DNA of 64,000 nt from Halobellus sp. LT62 (GCF_037031285.1 NZ_JAYEZO010000001.1:372001-436000); one strand, 5' to 3'; counted from the stretch's first letter, positions 17,634 to 27,175 are shown. The notes: generated by a model from the sequence alone, not told the origin. Numbers and translations are program-made.

Positions 17634-20600
17634 TCACTCCGCGACCGCCTCTTCCACGATCTCGATCTCCTCATCAGTCAGCCCGTACAGCTCGTAGACG
17701 ATCTCGTCGATCAGCTCGTCAGTCCGTTCGATCTTCGCGTCCAACTCCTCGGCGCGCTCTTTGGCGTCGATGTACCGCTCCAGCCCGTCGGCGACGTCGT
17801 CGGGATCGGGAAGCGTCAGCGCCTCCAGACGATCGACGAGCGAGTTCGTTTTCGTCGCGGTCTCGCGGAAGTTCGCGAAGCCGCCCGCCTCGTCGACAGC
17901 GACGGGCACGAACGCCTCGACGAGCGCGGCCTCCTTGTCTGTCAGATCCGTGAGGGTGAACGCTTCTAGGTATCCGGTCTCAGTGTAGCCCCAGCGGTCG
18001 GTCTCGTGTTCCTCGCCGTCAGAGGGCTTGTAGCGTGCCGTCGCGCTGATTGTGACGCTCGACCCGTCGCGCTCGGTTCTTGCGTCGCCGATCCGGAGGT
18101 TCTCGTAGTCCTCCGCGGTTCCGCCGAGGACGTTCGAACTCGTCGGTTGGAAGAGGCCGATATCCGGGAGTTTCGGGCCGTCAGCGTAGTTTCCGAGGTA
18201 GTTGCGGAGATTGAGGTTGAGAGATGCACGGCGCTGTTTAAGATCTGAAATCTTCTTAGCAAGATTGCTCAAACCATCTCCCGCTTCGGTTTCGATCTCC
18301 TCCAAACGGGACGGTATCGGGAGATTTGTCAAGTATTGGGCTCTGAACTCAATTCGGCCTCTGTCCCTAGGATTTCCAAGCGTAGAACAGGTTTGTGCTA
18401 AATAGAAATGCGTCACATTACTGTTCAAAATCGCAAGCAGTTCGTGGTTCTCTTGGGGAATAAAGAAGCACTTATTGTTTGGATATAGAGGCCCGTCGTG
18501 GTAGGCGAATCGAGGCTCAAGAGCGATTTCTGGATACAAGATTTTCGGCTCGTCGAAATGACCTCGATACGCAGACTGTGGCTGTTGTAGTTCGTACCAT
18601 TCTTGCTCTGTCGCTCGATCTTCGAGGTCAGGTCGATACTGACTGAGGTATTCCTTAACAGCCGGATACGAATCAATATCCGTTCCGTGATCGATATAGA
18701 GGATCCACTGCTCGCGGTTCTTGATTCGGTATCTTTCCATATCGTCGCCCCTGACCAAGGGATTGATCACTTCCTTTGATCGAGTATCTTGATCTATCAG
18801 CTGGTCTCTAACTTCTCCATCTATCAAGAAAGCCTCGTTCAACCCCGTGACAATTCCACGCAGAATCTGATCGTTAACAACATCACCAAGAGGTTGACCT
18901 CGCTGATCGAGTTTATCCATTAGGTCTGAGACGTGTCGAGGTGCGACGCGCCAATCTGGTCCACTGATGGCGTCGGGATCACATTGGTAAGCCCGCTGAT
19001 CCACTCTCCGGAACAGAGTGTCAAAGTCCAGCGCGTGTATCTCAGCGTACCGTGGATGTTCGGGATAAGACCCTGTGGTTCCCAGAAGAATTAACGGCAT
19101 AACTGAGGCATCGTCAAAAACAGGAAGTTCTCCGAAGTCGATCATATTTTTTATTGAGACGTTACGAGAGAGGAACTGACGAAGACCACGACCGTAGTTC
19201 GCTCGGAGGAATTTATTCGAGATAATCGCTCCGTATTCCCCATTCGGTTGAAGCACTTCGATTGATCTCTCTACGAAGTACACGTACATATCCGACCGTG
19301 AAGCGTGTGTTTCGTATGCTCCACGAAGATAATTCTTCAAGTCCTTGAACTTCTCCATCCGAATATACGGCGGATTCCCGATCACCGCATCAAACCCAGC
19401 ATCCTCCAGCTTTTCGCCATCACCACCGTAGAACGCTACAGGGAACTCTAGTTCCCAGTGGAAGAATCGCTGCTCGTCAGCTATCGCCTGCGCGTCCTCA
19501 AACCAATCTTGGCCCTCGATGTCCGCCCACGACTCGCCACGTAGCGCCTCGGCCATCCGCTCGTAGGCGTCGCCGGGGACCGAGAGCCCGAACGCTTCGG
19601 CAGTGTGAACGTTGGCCATCGAGAGGAGATGCCGATACAGCGGATCGTCTTGTACCTCGTCGAAGGCGGCTTCCATCTCCTTGACGTCTTCGAGCGATTC
19701 GTTCTCGATTGAGAGTAGCTCCTGAAACCGCTCCATCACGTGTTCAAGAGCGCGCTGACGTGTGTGCTCGAAGGATTGCTGGAGGGTGAGTTGTCCGTCC
19801 TCGGCGTCAGCATCATCACCGTTGTCCAGCACGTCCTCGATGTCGCTCCCGACGAGTGAGTTCCCCTGCTTGAAGTGGTGATCGAGGAACGCCAACGGCC
19901 GATCGGCCGCGAGCGTCTCCAACCACATCGACAGCTTCGCCAGCTCGACGGCCATCCCGTTGAGGTCGACGCCGTAGATGCACTCCTTGGTGATTTCTCT
20001 CCGTACGTGCCGCTCGTCGAAAGCGACGCCGAACTCCGATTCCGCTTCGCGGACTTCGCTCATCACCTGCTCGGAGAGGTAGCCCGTTGCCTTCGTGAGG
20101 AAGTGCCCGCTTCCCATCGCGGGATCGAGAATTCGCAGGTCGGTCACGCGCCGGAAGAACGGCCCGATGTACTCCTGCGTCCCCGGCTCGAAGCCCTGCT
20201 CGATCAGATCTTCGCGAATCTCCTCGACCAGCGGCCCGACGGTCTCCTCGACGATGTACGTCACGACGTAGTCGGGCGTGTAGTACGAGCCCGTGGCCTT
20301 CCGCTCGCCCTCGTCGTTGACGACGTAGAGCCCGCCTTCGTCGACGGTCTCGACGGCGTCGGCGACCGAGACCTCCGTCGCGGGTTTCCAGACCTGCCCG
20401 CCGTCTTCTGCGACCGCGGCGTACTGCTCCGGCGCGATGCGGAACTGGTGCTCTAAGAGCCCCTCGTACACCGAGCCGAGGTGCCGCGTGTCCAAGTCCG
20501 CGTAATCGGCGAGCACGTAGCGCCCCTCGTCGTTCTGCGCGGTCGAGAGCCGGTAGATGACCTCCGCGAGATACCGATTGCTCACCTCGTTTTCGGTGAG

Positions 20601-21752
20601 GAACTCGTGCTCGTCGTGGTTGAACAGCCCGCCGTTGTAGGGCGGAATTCCGAGATCCTCCTCGCCTTGGTCGATCAGGCGGAACAGGTCTTCCAAGCGG
20701 CTCCACATCGACGTCGAATACGTGCTGAACTCGTCCTCGAAGCCGTCGTCGACCTCGCCGATCGCATCGTGGATCTCGATGCGAAGCTCGTCTAAGCTGA
20801 AATTGTTCTCGTAGTCGTCTTGGGCGGCCTGTCCCTCCGGGTGAATCAATCCCCGCGACTCGGCGTAGAGCACGAACATCAGCCGGTAGAGCAACACCAG
20901 CGATTGCTCTTTCAGTTCGCCGAGCGCCTCCTCGTCTCCGGGGTCGATGTCGAGACTGTCGTTCGTCTCGACGAAGCCCTTCCCAAGCACGCGGACGGCC
21001 GTGAAAACGTTGTCCTGTAGGTCTTCGCCGAGTTCCTGAGACGCGGTCTCGCTTTCGGACCACACCTCGTCGAGGAAGGTCGTGCCGCCCGATTCGTGGA
21101 ACGCTCCCGGCCGGAAGAACACGTAGAAGTATTTGAATGCCTCTAGGTCGCCGCGCTCCAAGAGCTCGGGTAGATCAACCTCGAAGTAGGTTTGGGTCTC
21201 GTAGTTTTTCGTCCCGTAGAGCCGCCACTTCCGGCCGTTCGTGAGTACGCCCCACTGGATGTTTTCGGGCGTGTTTTCGAGGTAGTGTTTGATCTGGTGT
21301 GAGGCGTTTCGATAGGGACGCTGCTCGCTGAATCGCGCAGTGAAGTCGGCGTCCCACTGTTTGGCCTCGACGAGCCCGACACCGCGTTCAAAGAGGTCTC
21401 TCGTATCCTCGCTGTCGAGATACACCTTCGCGGCGTTCCGTCGCCGCTCTGAATTCTCGAAGAGGAGTTCGTCGACGAAGCCGCCGCGGCCGGGAAGCGA
21501 TACCTCCACTTGCGTCCCGAAGCCCAAAGTGTCCAGCACCTCGTCGATCCAGTTGTCGATCAGGGCGTCTTCACTGTACCCGGTGACCAGTTCGCCTTCG
21601 AGCTCGTACAGCGCTTGAAGGTCGGCCATCGCCTCACTGGCGGCCTCGTCGCAGTCCCACTCGTCGCGATCTTGGAGGCGTTCGTCCAGATAGTGCCCCG
21701 AGAACAGATTCGAGTTGACGTAGGGGCGATCCGCAAGCGTCGCTTGGCTCAT
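17634..21752 (-). CDS. Type IIG restriction-modification enzyme (Eco57I-like, nuclease + N6-adenine methyltransferase)
   Basis: 1372 residues, apparently intact. The N-terminal nuclease region carries a PD-(D/E)XK-like core (GVGLVEAKQ near residue 125). Methyltransferase motif I is DPAMGSGHF (about 543) and motif IV is NPPY (about 790), for adenine-N6 methylation. The C-terminal third should be the target-recognition domain and ends EIVYELYGLTDEEIEIV. The segment 18240-19400, covering the post-NPPY region, is visibly richer in A and T than both ends, suggesting exchange of specificity. It would cut unmodified foreign DNA and methylate self. Confidence 0.88.
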   Translation of the reverse strand: MSQATLADRPYVNSNLFSGHYLDERLQDRDEWDCDEAASEAMADLQALYELEGELVTGYSEDALIDNWIDEVLDTLGFGTQVEVSLPGRGGFVDELLFENSERRRNAAKVYLDSEDTRDLFERGVGLVEAKQWDADFTARFSEQRPYRNASHQIKHYLENTPENIQWGVLTNGRKWRLYGTKNYETQTYFEVDLPELLERGDLEAFKYFYVFFRPGAFHESGGTTFLDEVWSESETASQELGEDLQDNVFTAVRVLGKGFVETNDSLDIDPGDEEALGELKEQSLVLLYRLMFVLYAESRGLIHPEGQAAQDDYENNFSLDELRIEIHDAIGEVDDGFEDEFSTYSTSMWSRLEDLFRLIDQGEEDLGIPPYNGGLFNHDEHEFLTENEVSNRYLAEVIYRLSTAQNDEGRYVLADYADLDTRHLGSVYEGLLEHQFRIAPEQYAAVAEDGGQVWKPATEVSVADAVETVDEGGLYVVNDEGERKATGSYYTPDYVVTYIVEETVGPLVEEIREDLIEQGFEPGTQEYIGPFFRRVTDLRILDPAMGSGHFLTKATGYLSEQVMSEVREAESEFGVAFDERHVRREITKECIYGVDLNGMAVELAKLSMWLETLAADRPLAFLDHHFKQGNSLVGSDIEDVLDNGDDADAEDGQLTLQQSFEHTRQRALEHVMERFQELLSIENESLEDVKEMEAAFDEVQDDPLYRHLLSMANVHTAEAFGLSVPGDAYERMAEALRGESWADIEGQDWFEDAQAIADEQRFFHWELEFPVAFYGGDGEKLEDAGFDAVIGNPPYIRMEKFKDLKNYLRGAYETHASRSDMYVYFVERSIEVLQPNGEYGAIISNKFLRANYGRGLRQFLSRNVSIKNMIDFGELPVFDDASVMPLILLGTTGSYPEHPRYAEIHALDFDTLFRRVDQRAYQCDPDAISGPDWRVAPRHVSDLMDKLDQRGQPLGDVVNDQILRGIVTGLNEAFLIDGEVRDQLIDQDTRSKEVINPLVRGDDMERYRIKNREQWILYIDHGTDIDSYPAVKEYLSQYRPDLEDRATEQEWYELQQPQSAYRGHFDEPKILYPEIALEPRFAYHDGPLYPNNKCFFIPQENHELLAILNSNVTHFYLAQTCSTLGNPRDRGRIEFRAQYLTNLPIPSRLEEIETEAGDGLSNLAKKISDLKQRRASLNLNLRNYLGNYADGPKLPDIGLFQPTSSNVLGGTAEDYENLRIGDARTERDGSSVTISATARYKPSDGEEHETDRWGYTETGYLEAFTLTDLTDKEAALVEAFVPVAVDEAGGFANFRETATKTNSLVDRLEALTLPDPDDVADGLERYIDAKERAEELDAKIERTDELIDEIVYELYGLTDEEIEIVEEAVAE

Positions 21753-21848
21753 TTCAGATACTCGTAACCCTCTGCGACATCACAAATAGATGACGACGCG
21801 AAGAGAGTATCCTCGAACCCACCACGATCAGAACCGATCGCGCATACC

Positions 21849-21941
21849 AACGGCGACACGGTGCTCTCCACGGAGCGGGATTACGACACCGTCGGCGTCG
21901 AGCGCATCCCCCTCGATTCGTATCTCCAGGATACCGTGTGA
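21849..21941 (+). pseudogene. C-terminal protein scrap of unknown family (possibly PIN-like)
   Basis: The frame NGDTVLSTERDYDTVGVERI continues to PLDSYLQDTV and TGA at 21939-21941, with no start upstream. The D/E spacing is reminiscent of a PIN-domain toxin end, but it is too short for a firm assignment. Confidence 0.25.
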
Positions 21942-21944
21942 GAT

Positions 21945-22193
21945 TCGCCAGAAGAGCCTCGACGCGCTCACACCGTACCAACGTACCGTCTACGATAAAT
22001 CGGCGAGTACGTTCTGGATGAGCACGGTCTGCCCGGCCCGAGCGCGGTCTACGACCGCCACGTCGACGCTGTCGAGGATCCGCGAACGAAGCCGACCGTC
22101 CGAACGTATCTCTCGAAGATGGAGCAGTACAACCTCTTGCACGCCGATGGCACGAGTCACGATCGGCGGTATTCGGTGGTCGACGTCGCGTGA
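21945..22193 (+). pseudogene. Orc1/Cdc6-family gene, 3' fragment (frameshifted)
   Basis: It reads IRQKSLDALTPYQRTVYD, shifts frame near 22002, then continues IGEYVLDEHGLPGPSAVYDR ... PRTKPTVRTYLSKMEQYNLL ... YSVVDVA and TGA at 22191-22193. This is the C-terminal winged-helix domain of archaeal Orc1/Cdc6 initiators. The AAA+ part is absent here, but an N-terminal Orc1/Cdc6 fragment on the same strand lies at 26592, downstream rather than upstream. Confidence 0.72.
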
Positions 22194-22389
22194 TTCGAGG
22201 GTGGTTCAGTCTTCGATTCGCGGGTGTCATAGAACGCTTGTCGCGGTGTTTATTTCACGACTCAACAACGGAATTAGCCGTGAAAACTTGTCTGCTAATT
22301 GAACATATGAACGAGCCTGTTATCCGGTTTATCAAAGGTCGTAAAAACTATGGGATTGATGATTTTGGCGCGAAAGGTTCGTGGTAATT

Positions 22390-22614
22390 ATGGTAAATCC
22401 TGTTCTTGATCAGATCACGCAGTCGATAGCCGAGGTTGAGAATACGGATCCGAAAGCTCTCGATGAATCCCTCGAACGGTACGTATCTACAGATGCGATC
22501 CGCGATTTAGAGGCTCACAATAGTAATTCGTGGCGTCTCCAGTTCGAAACACGAGACCACGTTATCGAGGTTGATGGAAATAGTACTATTCTCGTTGATG
22601 GAGAGAGAAAGTAA
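22390..22614 (+). CDS. HalOD1 output-domain protein
   Basis: 74 residues from ATG 22390: MVNPVLDQITQSIAEVENTD, then helix-strand pattern ending WRLQFETRDHVIEVDG and TILVDGERK. This is the small single-domain HalOD1 family, thought to be an output module of haloarchaeal signalling. A zinc-ribbon gene follows by 132 bp on the same strand, a common pairing. Confidence 0.75.
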   Translation: MVNPVLDQITQSIAEVENTDPKALDESLERYVSTDAIRDLEAHNSNSWRLQFETRDHVIEVDGNSTILVDGERK

Positions 22615-22746
22615 CCTCCCTCTTGAGCCGTGTCGTTCCTAAACTGTTCAATCTCCTCTTCGACTCATTCTATTCACCGTCGGTACCGAGTCGGCACTCG
22701 AATTGAAGTACGAATGGTTATCCCTGTCCGGAGTGAATATATTGGA

Positions 22747-22977
22747 ATGACGCCCTCTACTTCGACTCCTGAGCGACAGCCGCCCGACAAGGCGACGCTC
22801 TATTGCCCTGAGTGTGGTCACGAAAGTCGCATTAATGGAGACTGGCTCATCCACGTACTCGCCGATTCTCTGATCTACGAGTGCCCGAATTGTGGTGCTG
22901 TGATTGATTCTCGCCGGGACCAAAAAGAATTGACTGAAACGGGTGGTGGACCGCTTCACTTGACGGTCGAGAACTGA
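22747..22977 (+). CDS. Small zinc-ribbon protein
   Basis: 76 residues. Two knuckles CPECG and CPNCG, 33 residues apart, form a zinc ribbon around DWLIHVLADSLIYE. The ATG at 22747 (MTPSTSTPERQPP) is preferred to an upstream start at 22630. The role is probably accessory signalling with the HalOD1 protein upstream; not established. Confidence 0.7.
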   Translation: MTPSTSTPERQPPDKATLYCPECGHESRINGDWLIHVLADSLIYECPNCGAVIDSRRDQKELTETGGGPLHLTVEN

Positions 22978-23454
22978 TTTATAAGCAGACGGCTCTTTCA
23001 CTCCGGCTCGCTGGTGTCCGGACATACGATTCGATCCCGAATTATTGCTCTGGTGAATCGTGTACTCAGTTCTATGAATTGAACAGTCCAATCGATCGCC
23101 GACAAAGGTGATGTATCAGCCTGCACGGTCCGAAATCGCTTCTAATCGCTCGAAGAGAGGAATCATCGAAAGGGTATCGTCAAAAATCAACGATGAATCG
23201 ACTCATCTCTTATTTCAGATCCTATTCGTTCGCATCGCCAAAGCTACGTTATTCACAATCGGTAATTGCGAGGAACCATATCGTGAGTCAATTATGAATT
23301 GGGCTATAATAGCTATTTATGACGCTTAGAAACGGAAGTGTGCTGGCGCTCCTGTCTTTTGACACTCGGGGACCGCTCCACTATCTAGAGGTACTATTCA
23401 GCGTCTGGCAGATTGTGACAGAAACAGCACCTCCGCAACTAAAGGGTATCTGAA
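22978..23454. other. Intergenic stretch without convincing gene
   Basis: 477 bp of AT-rich sequence. A 73-codon plus-strand frame at 23108-23329 has irregular composition and no family resemblance. The final 60 bp should contain the promoter of the FNT-like gene at 23455. Confidence 0.4.
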
Positions 23455-24411
23455 GTGAGTGACGCAAATGACGATGGGTCGGATGACGAACTCCGTGAGT
23501 CGCTCGACCGAGCCGCATCCGGGGCTCCGGCTGCAGGGTGGGCAGTTCGGGACCGCTTCTCGGCGAATGAAATCTTCGAACGAATTCTGGCGAGTGCCGC
23601 CCAAGAAATCGGGGCCCCTAAGCAACAACTGTTTTTCAGCGGTCTGGCCGCCGGGTTCGCCATCGTCCTCACCTTCCTCGGGCATATCGTCGGTATGGAG
23701 ATGTTCCCCGATAATCGGTTCTTGAGCTCGATCCTCTATCCTGTTGGATTCATCTATATTATCCTCGGTCACTACCAGCTGTATACCGAGAATACGTTAC
23801 CTCCCGTTGCCCTTGCCCTCGCTCGCCTCGCCAGTATTCCACTCCTCTTGCGCGTCTGGGGGGTTGTCCTGATCGGCAACATCGTCGGAGCGGGACTCGG
23901 TGCGTACCTGCTGGTGTACGGTGGGGTCCTTTCGCCGGAAGCAGTCCAAACCGGGACTACGTTTGTCAGTAGCGGACTTGATCACGAATGGTGGTCGATC
24001 TTCAACCGGGCGTTGTTTGCCGGGTGGTTAGTCGCGGGGGTTGTGTGGCTCGATCACGCCGCGCGAGATACAATCTCGCGGTTGTTCGTCATCTATGTCT
24101 CTTTCTATCTGATAGCCGCTGCCGACCTCTATCACGTGATAACCGCTGCGTCTGAAGCATTCTACTTTCTGCTAACTACTGACTCGGGAGTTTTCATCGT
24201 CTTTTCTCAGTACTGGCTGCCGATCTTGCTCGGCAATACTATCGGCGGTGTGTTTTTGCTTACACTAGTGAACTATGCTCAAACCGAACAATCCCGGTAC
24301 CCGGGGATCCGTGAACTCACCATCCGTGAGCTACTGTTCAGCTGGCGCGGAGGGGCAGATCCACCAGTGTCAGAGGAAACAGACGATACTACCACCAATA
24401 CTGAGCACTGA
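23455..24411 (+). CDS. Formate/nitrite transporter (FNT) family protein
   Basis: 318 residues, GTG start at 23455. An acidic N-terminus is followed by about six to seven membrane segments. The FNT-like features are LPPVALALARLASIPLLL, GNIVGAGLGAYLLVYGGV and LLGNTIGGVFLLTLVNYAQ. It is a clear paralogue of the first half of the protein at 59528, including the N-terminal segment APAxGxAVRDRFSAxEIF, but lacks the two Usp domains. It probably passes small anions; actual substrate unknown. Confidence 0.85.
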   Translation: MSDANDDGSDDELRESLDRAASGAPAAGWAVRDRFSANEIFERILASAAQEIGAPKQQLFFSGLAAGFAIVLTFLGHIVGMEMFPDNRFLSSILYPVGFIYIILGHYQLYTENTLPPVALALARLASIPLLLRVWGVVLIGNIVGAGLGAYLLVYGGVLSPEAVQTGTTFVSSGLDHEWWSIFNRALFAGWLVAGVVWLDHAARDTISRLFVIYVSFYLIAAADLYHVITAASEAFYFLLTTDSGVFIVFSQYWLPILLGNTIGGVFLLTLVNYAQTEQSRYPGIRELTIRELLFSWRGGADPPVSEETDDTTTNTEH

Positions 24412-24424
24412 CAGTCACGTTTTC

Positions 24425-24640
24425 TTAGATCGCGTGCTCTAACAAGTGGTGATCTCCCAGATGGAAATTCACCTCGGCCAATTGAAGTTGGGTTAACAAC
24501 TCGTTGACTATCCGCCCTAGTACAGTCAGGCCTTTACTAGCGACCTTCCGGACCAGTCTGAGAGCAAGGGTGAAAGCCTTCAGACGAGACTTGTGCGACT
24601 GCACCGTCTTCCGAAGTCTCTTTGACACAACGAGCCGAAA
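24425..24640 (-). pseudogene. C-terminal remnant of an unidentified, possibly transposase, gene
   Basis: The minus strand has an open, Arg/Lys-rich, protein-like frame: SKRLRKTVQSHKSRLKAF, then LRLVRKVASKGLTVL and LAEVNFHLGDHHLLEHAI with stop at 24425. Its continuation beyond 24640 is only the antisense of the oxidoreductase. A basic helical tail of this kind is common in transposases, but I do not recognise the family. Confidence 0.35.
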
Positions 24641-24646
24641 GAGGGT

Positions 24647-25657
24647 GTGGAAGACACAAACCGCAGTTGGTACTTCGTAGAACGACCAACCGGTGAACCA
24701 GACGCGGACTGCTTCGAACTCAGAGAAGAGAACGTCCCAGAGCCCGCCGAAGGTGAACTGCTCGTCCGTGTCGAGCACCTCTCTGTTGACCCGTATATGC
24801 GCGGCCGGATGCGGGACCGCGAATCGTACGCGGAGCCGTGGGACGTCGGAGACGTCCTGAAAGGAGGCGTCGTCGGCGAAGTCGTCGAGAGCAACAGCGA
24901 GCAATACGACGCAGGCGACTTTGTGACCGGAGAGGGAACGTGGGCTGATTACAGCGTTCTCGACGCAGATGACGTCGCCCCCGTCGATCCCGAGGTCGCT
25001 GACCTGCCCGCCTATCTCGGCGTCCTCGGGATGCCGGGCCGGACGGCGTACTTCGGATTGCTCGATGTCGGCGAGCCCAAGCCCGGCGACACCGTCGTCG
25101 TTTCCGGGGCGGCGGGTGCGGTTGGATCGGTCGTCGGACAGATCGCGAAGCTAAACGGCTGCCGCGTCGTCGGATTCGCCGGGTCGGACGAGAAGACCCG
25201 CTGGCTCACCGACGATCTCGGATTCGACGCTGCGATCAACTACAAAGAGATTGACGACTACGAGGCCGCGCTTGATGAGGCCGCACCGGACGGCGTCGAC
25301 GTCTATTACGACAACGTCGGCGGACCGATCACGGACGCCGTATTCACGAAACTGAATCTCGACGCTCGTGTGGCCGTCTGCGGACAGATCGCGTACTATA
25401 ACGACGAGAGTATCCCGACCGGACCTCGAAAGCTGCCGCTGCTCATCGCGACACGCGCGAAAGTTCAGGGCCTTCTCGTCGGCGATTATGCGACCCGGTT
25501 CGGGGAAGCGAGCGAACAGCTCGCAGAGTGGGTTGCGAGCGGCGAGATCGCTCACCGTGAATCAGTCGTCGAGGGCTTAGAGAACGCACCGGATGCGTTC
25601 CTCGGACTGTTCTCCGGCGACAACATCGGGAAGCAAGTCGTCCGAGTGACGGAGTGA
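24647..25657 (+). CDS. NADP-dependent medium-chain oxidoreductase (CurA/prostaglandin-reductase-like)
   Basis: 336 residues, GTG start. The N-terminal part has VDPYMRGRM, typical of the zinc-independent MDR subgroup that reduces alkenals and enones. The Rossmann fold has SGAAGAVGSVVGQIAKLNG, then VYYDNVGGPI. The start MEDTNRSWYFVERPTG corresponds to the complete N-terminus although it lies at the junction with a minus-strand gene scrap, so its native promoter may have been replaced. Confidence 0.87.
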   Translation: MEDTNRSWYFVERPTGEPDADCFELREENVPEPAEGELLVRVEHLSVDPYMRGRMRDRESYAEPWDVGDVLKGGVVGEVVESNSEQYDAGDFVTGEGTWADYSVLDADDVAPVDPEVADLPAYLGVLGMPGRTAYFGLLDVGEPKPGDTVVVSGAAGAVGSVVGQIAKLNGCRVVGFAGSDEKTRWLTDDLGFDAAINYKEIDDYEAALDEAAPDGVDVYYDNVGGPITDAVFTKLNLDARVAVCGQIAYYNDESIPTGPRKLPLLIATRAKVQGLLVGDYATRFGEASEQLAEWVASGEIAHRESVVEGLENAPDAFLGLFSGDNIGKQVVRVTE

Positions 25658-25780
25658 CCACGTTGGAGTCGCGCGGCACCGATACCACCGATTTCGCGCA
25701 CTCTCGACCACAATGCTGGGGTGCAGCCCATCTGGAACGGTCACACGGGGAATTTTGTTCACACGGTACGTGCAGCCGGT

Positions 25781-26170
25781 ATGTCCGAACGGAACGTTCT
25801 CGGCGGGGAAATCGCCACCTGTAGCGCTGATCCGACGACCGGTTTCGAGCGCGACGGGTGCTGTGGAACCCATCCCAACGATCGGGGACGACACGAACTC
25901 TGTGCGGTGATGACCGGGGACTTCTTGGCGTTCAGCAAATCGCGAGGCAACGATCTCGTGACGCCGCGCCCCGAGTTCCAGTTTCCCGGACTGGACCCGG
26001 GCGATCGTTGGTGTCTCTGTCTTGGACGGTGGGTCGAGGCGCTCGAAGCCACGCAGGCCGAACGCCTTCCGGAAACGACCGTCCCGCCCGTCGTCCTCGA
26101 GGCGACGAACGAGGCGGTGTTGGATTCCGTGGAACTGGAGACGCTCGAAACCCACGCGTACGACGTATGA
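25781..26170 (+). CDS. DUF2237 family protein
   Basis: 129 residues. The start ATG 25781 gives MSERNVLGGEIATCSADPTT. The conserved DUF2237 blocks are GFERDGCCG, HELCAVMTGDFL, GNDLVTPRPEFQFPGLDPGD and WCLCLGRW, with several invariant cysteines. Function is unknown. The stop overlaps the ATG of the next gene (ATGA), so the two are translationally coupled. Confidence 0.88.
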   Translation: MSERNVLGGEIATCSADPTTGFERDGCCGTHPNDRGRHELCAVMTGDFLAFSKSRGNDLVTPRPEFQFPGLDPGDRWCLCLGRWVEALEATQAERLPETTVPPVVLEATNEAVLDSVELETLETHAYDV

Positions 26171-26430
26171 CCAGTGACCCGCAGACCGAATTATACGAGT
26201 GCCTTGCGGCGACGGCCGAACTCGCCGTCGAGCGGACCGCGAGTCGCCTGTTGGGTGAGGCCCAAGCGGTCGCCGCAGACGTCCGCGATCTCGACGATCC
26301 CGCAGTCGTCGCAGAACGGGCTGAAATCGTCAGCAACCTGCTCGCGGAGATCGACGAGACCGGACACCCGGAAGCGGACGAATACGTGGCGCGGGCCCGA
26401 AACCTCGCCGTGCAGATATCCGAGAGGTAA
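26167..26430 (+). CDS. Small helical protein coupled to DUF2237
   Basis: 87 residues, almost entirely helical and acidic (MTSDPQTELYECLAATAELA ... VARARNLAVQISER). No motif is recognised. The start codon overlaps the DUF2237 stop, making a two-gene operon; a partner or stabiliser of the DUF2237 protein is possible but unproven. Confidence 0.72.
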   Translation: MTSDPQTELYECLAATAELAVERTASRLLGEAQAVAADVRDLDDPAVVAERAEIVSNLLAEIDETGHPEADEYVARARNLAVQISER

Positions 26431-26450
26431 TGACTACCGGCCGCGCGGCG

Positions 26451-26541
26451 TTTCCGGAAGTTTCCGGAAACACTCCGTTTCCACAAACGAAATCGACGGA
26501 TACAATCGACCAAACAATCCCAAATCCCTTCTTTCCGGAAA
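26451..26541. repeat. Iteron-like cluster of TTTCCGGAA repeats upstream of the orc relic
   Basis: TTTCCGGAA(A) occurs at 26451-26459, 26461-26470 and 26532-26541, with a related GTTTCCACAAAC at 26477-26488. The cluster lies directly before an Orc1/Cdc6-type gene, the usual place of an archaeal origin. A similar TTTTCCGGAATGTTTCCG also occurs near 54990, so a transcriptional role is an alternative. Confidence 0.4.
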
Positions 26542-26591
26542 TCTCTCAGTCATCCTTTAGTGACCGCAATCGAAACCGCCTCACTACCACT

Positions 26592-27175
26592 ATGATCCGC
26601 GATGCTCGGGGACTCCGAGCCGGCTTCGTCCCCCGCGAGTCGAGCATCGCGACGCCGAGGTCAATCACCTCTCCAGCGTCCTCGAACCGATCACGGACGG
26701 CAAGCCCACCGACACCACACCGTGACCGGACCCAGCGGTGCAGGGAAGACTTGTCTCTCGAAGTTCGTCATCGAGCGCCTTCGCGAGGAAGTTCTCGGCA
26801 TCGAAGCCACATACGTCAACTGCTGGCGGAACAACACGCGCTTTCGGACGCTGTATCAGATTCTCGACGGTCTCGGCCAGACGACCGACATTCACCGGCA
26901 GTCGACGCCGCACGACGAACTCATCGACAGGCTTCAGCGCTACGACGGTCCCGAACGGTTGTCCTCCTCGATGAGGCCGACCAGCTCGGAGATCCCGACC
27001 TCATCTACGATCTGCACCGCCTCCCGCAATTCGCGGTCATCTGCATCACGAACAACGAGGAGATGCTGTTATCCCTCGTCGACGACCGCCTCGTGAGCCG
27101 CCTCCGACCCGCCGAACACGTCCGGATGGATAAGTACCACGACGAGTGACTCTTCGACATCCAGAACGCTTGCGT
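26592..27175 (+). pseudogene. Orc1/Cdc6-family gene, 5' fragment (two frameshifts, one stop)
   Basis: It begins [16 protein letters not shown], shifts to [19 protein letters not shown], shifts again to the Walker [21 protein letters not shown], and later to [20 protein letters not shown] (Walker B) and [20 protein letters not shown], where TGA (27147-27149) interrupts before LFDIQNA. These are the AAA+ motifs of archaeal replication initiators. It is inactive, and the missing C-terminal domain type is found at 21945-22193. Confidence 0.75.

Noticed and set aside
22190-22387. Plus-strand frame between the orc relic and HalOD1 gene
   Set aside because: It begins inside the orc relic in another frame and has no protein-like pattern.
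23108-23329. 73-codon plus-strand frame in the gap before the FNT-like gene
   Set aside because: Irregular composition, no family resemblance, no convincing start signal.
26430-27149. 239-codon frame treated as an intact gene
   Set aside because: Only its ends match Orc1/Cdc6 and the middle switches frame; the locus is a frameshifted pseudogene.
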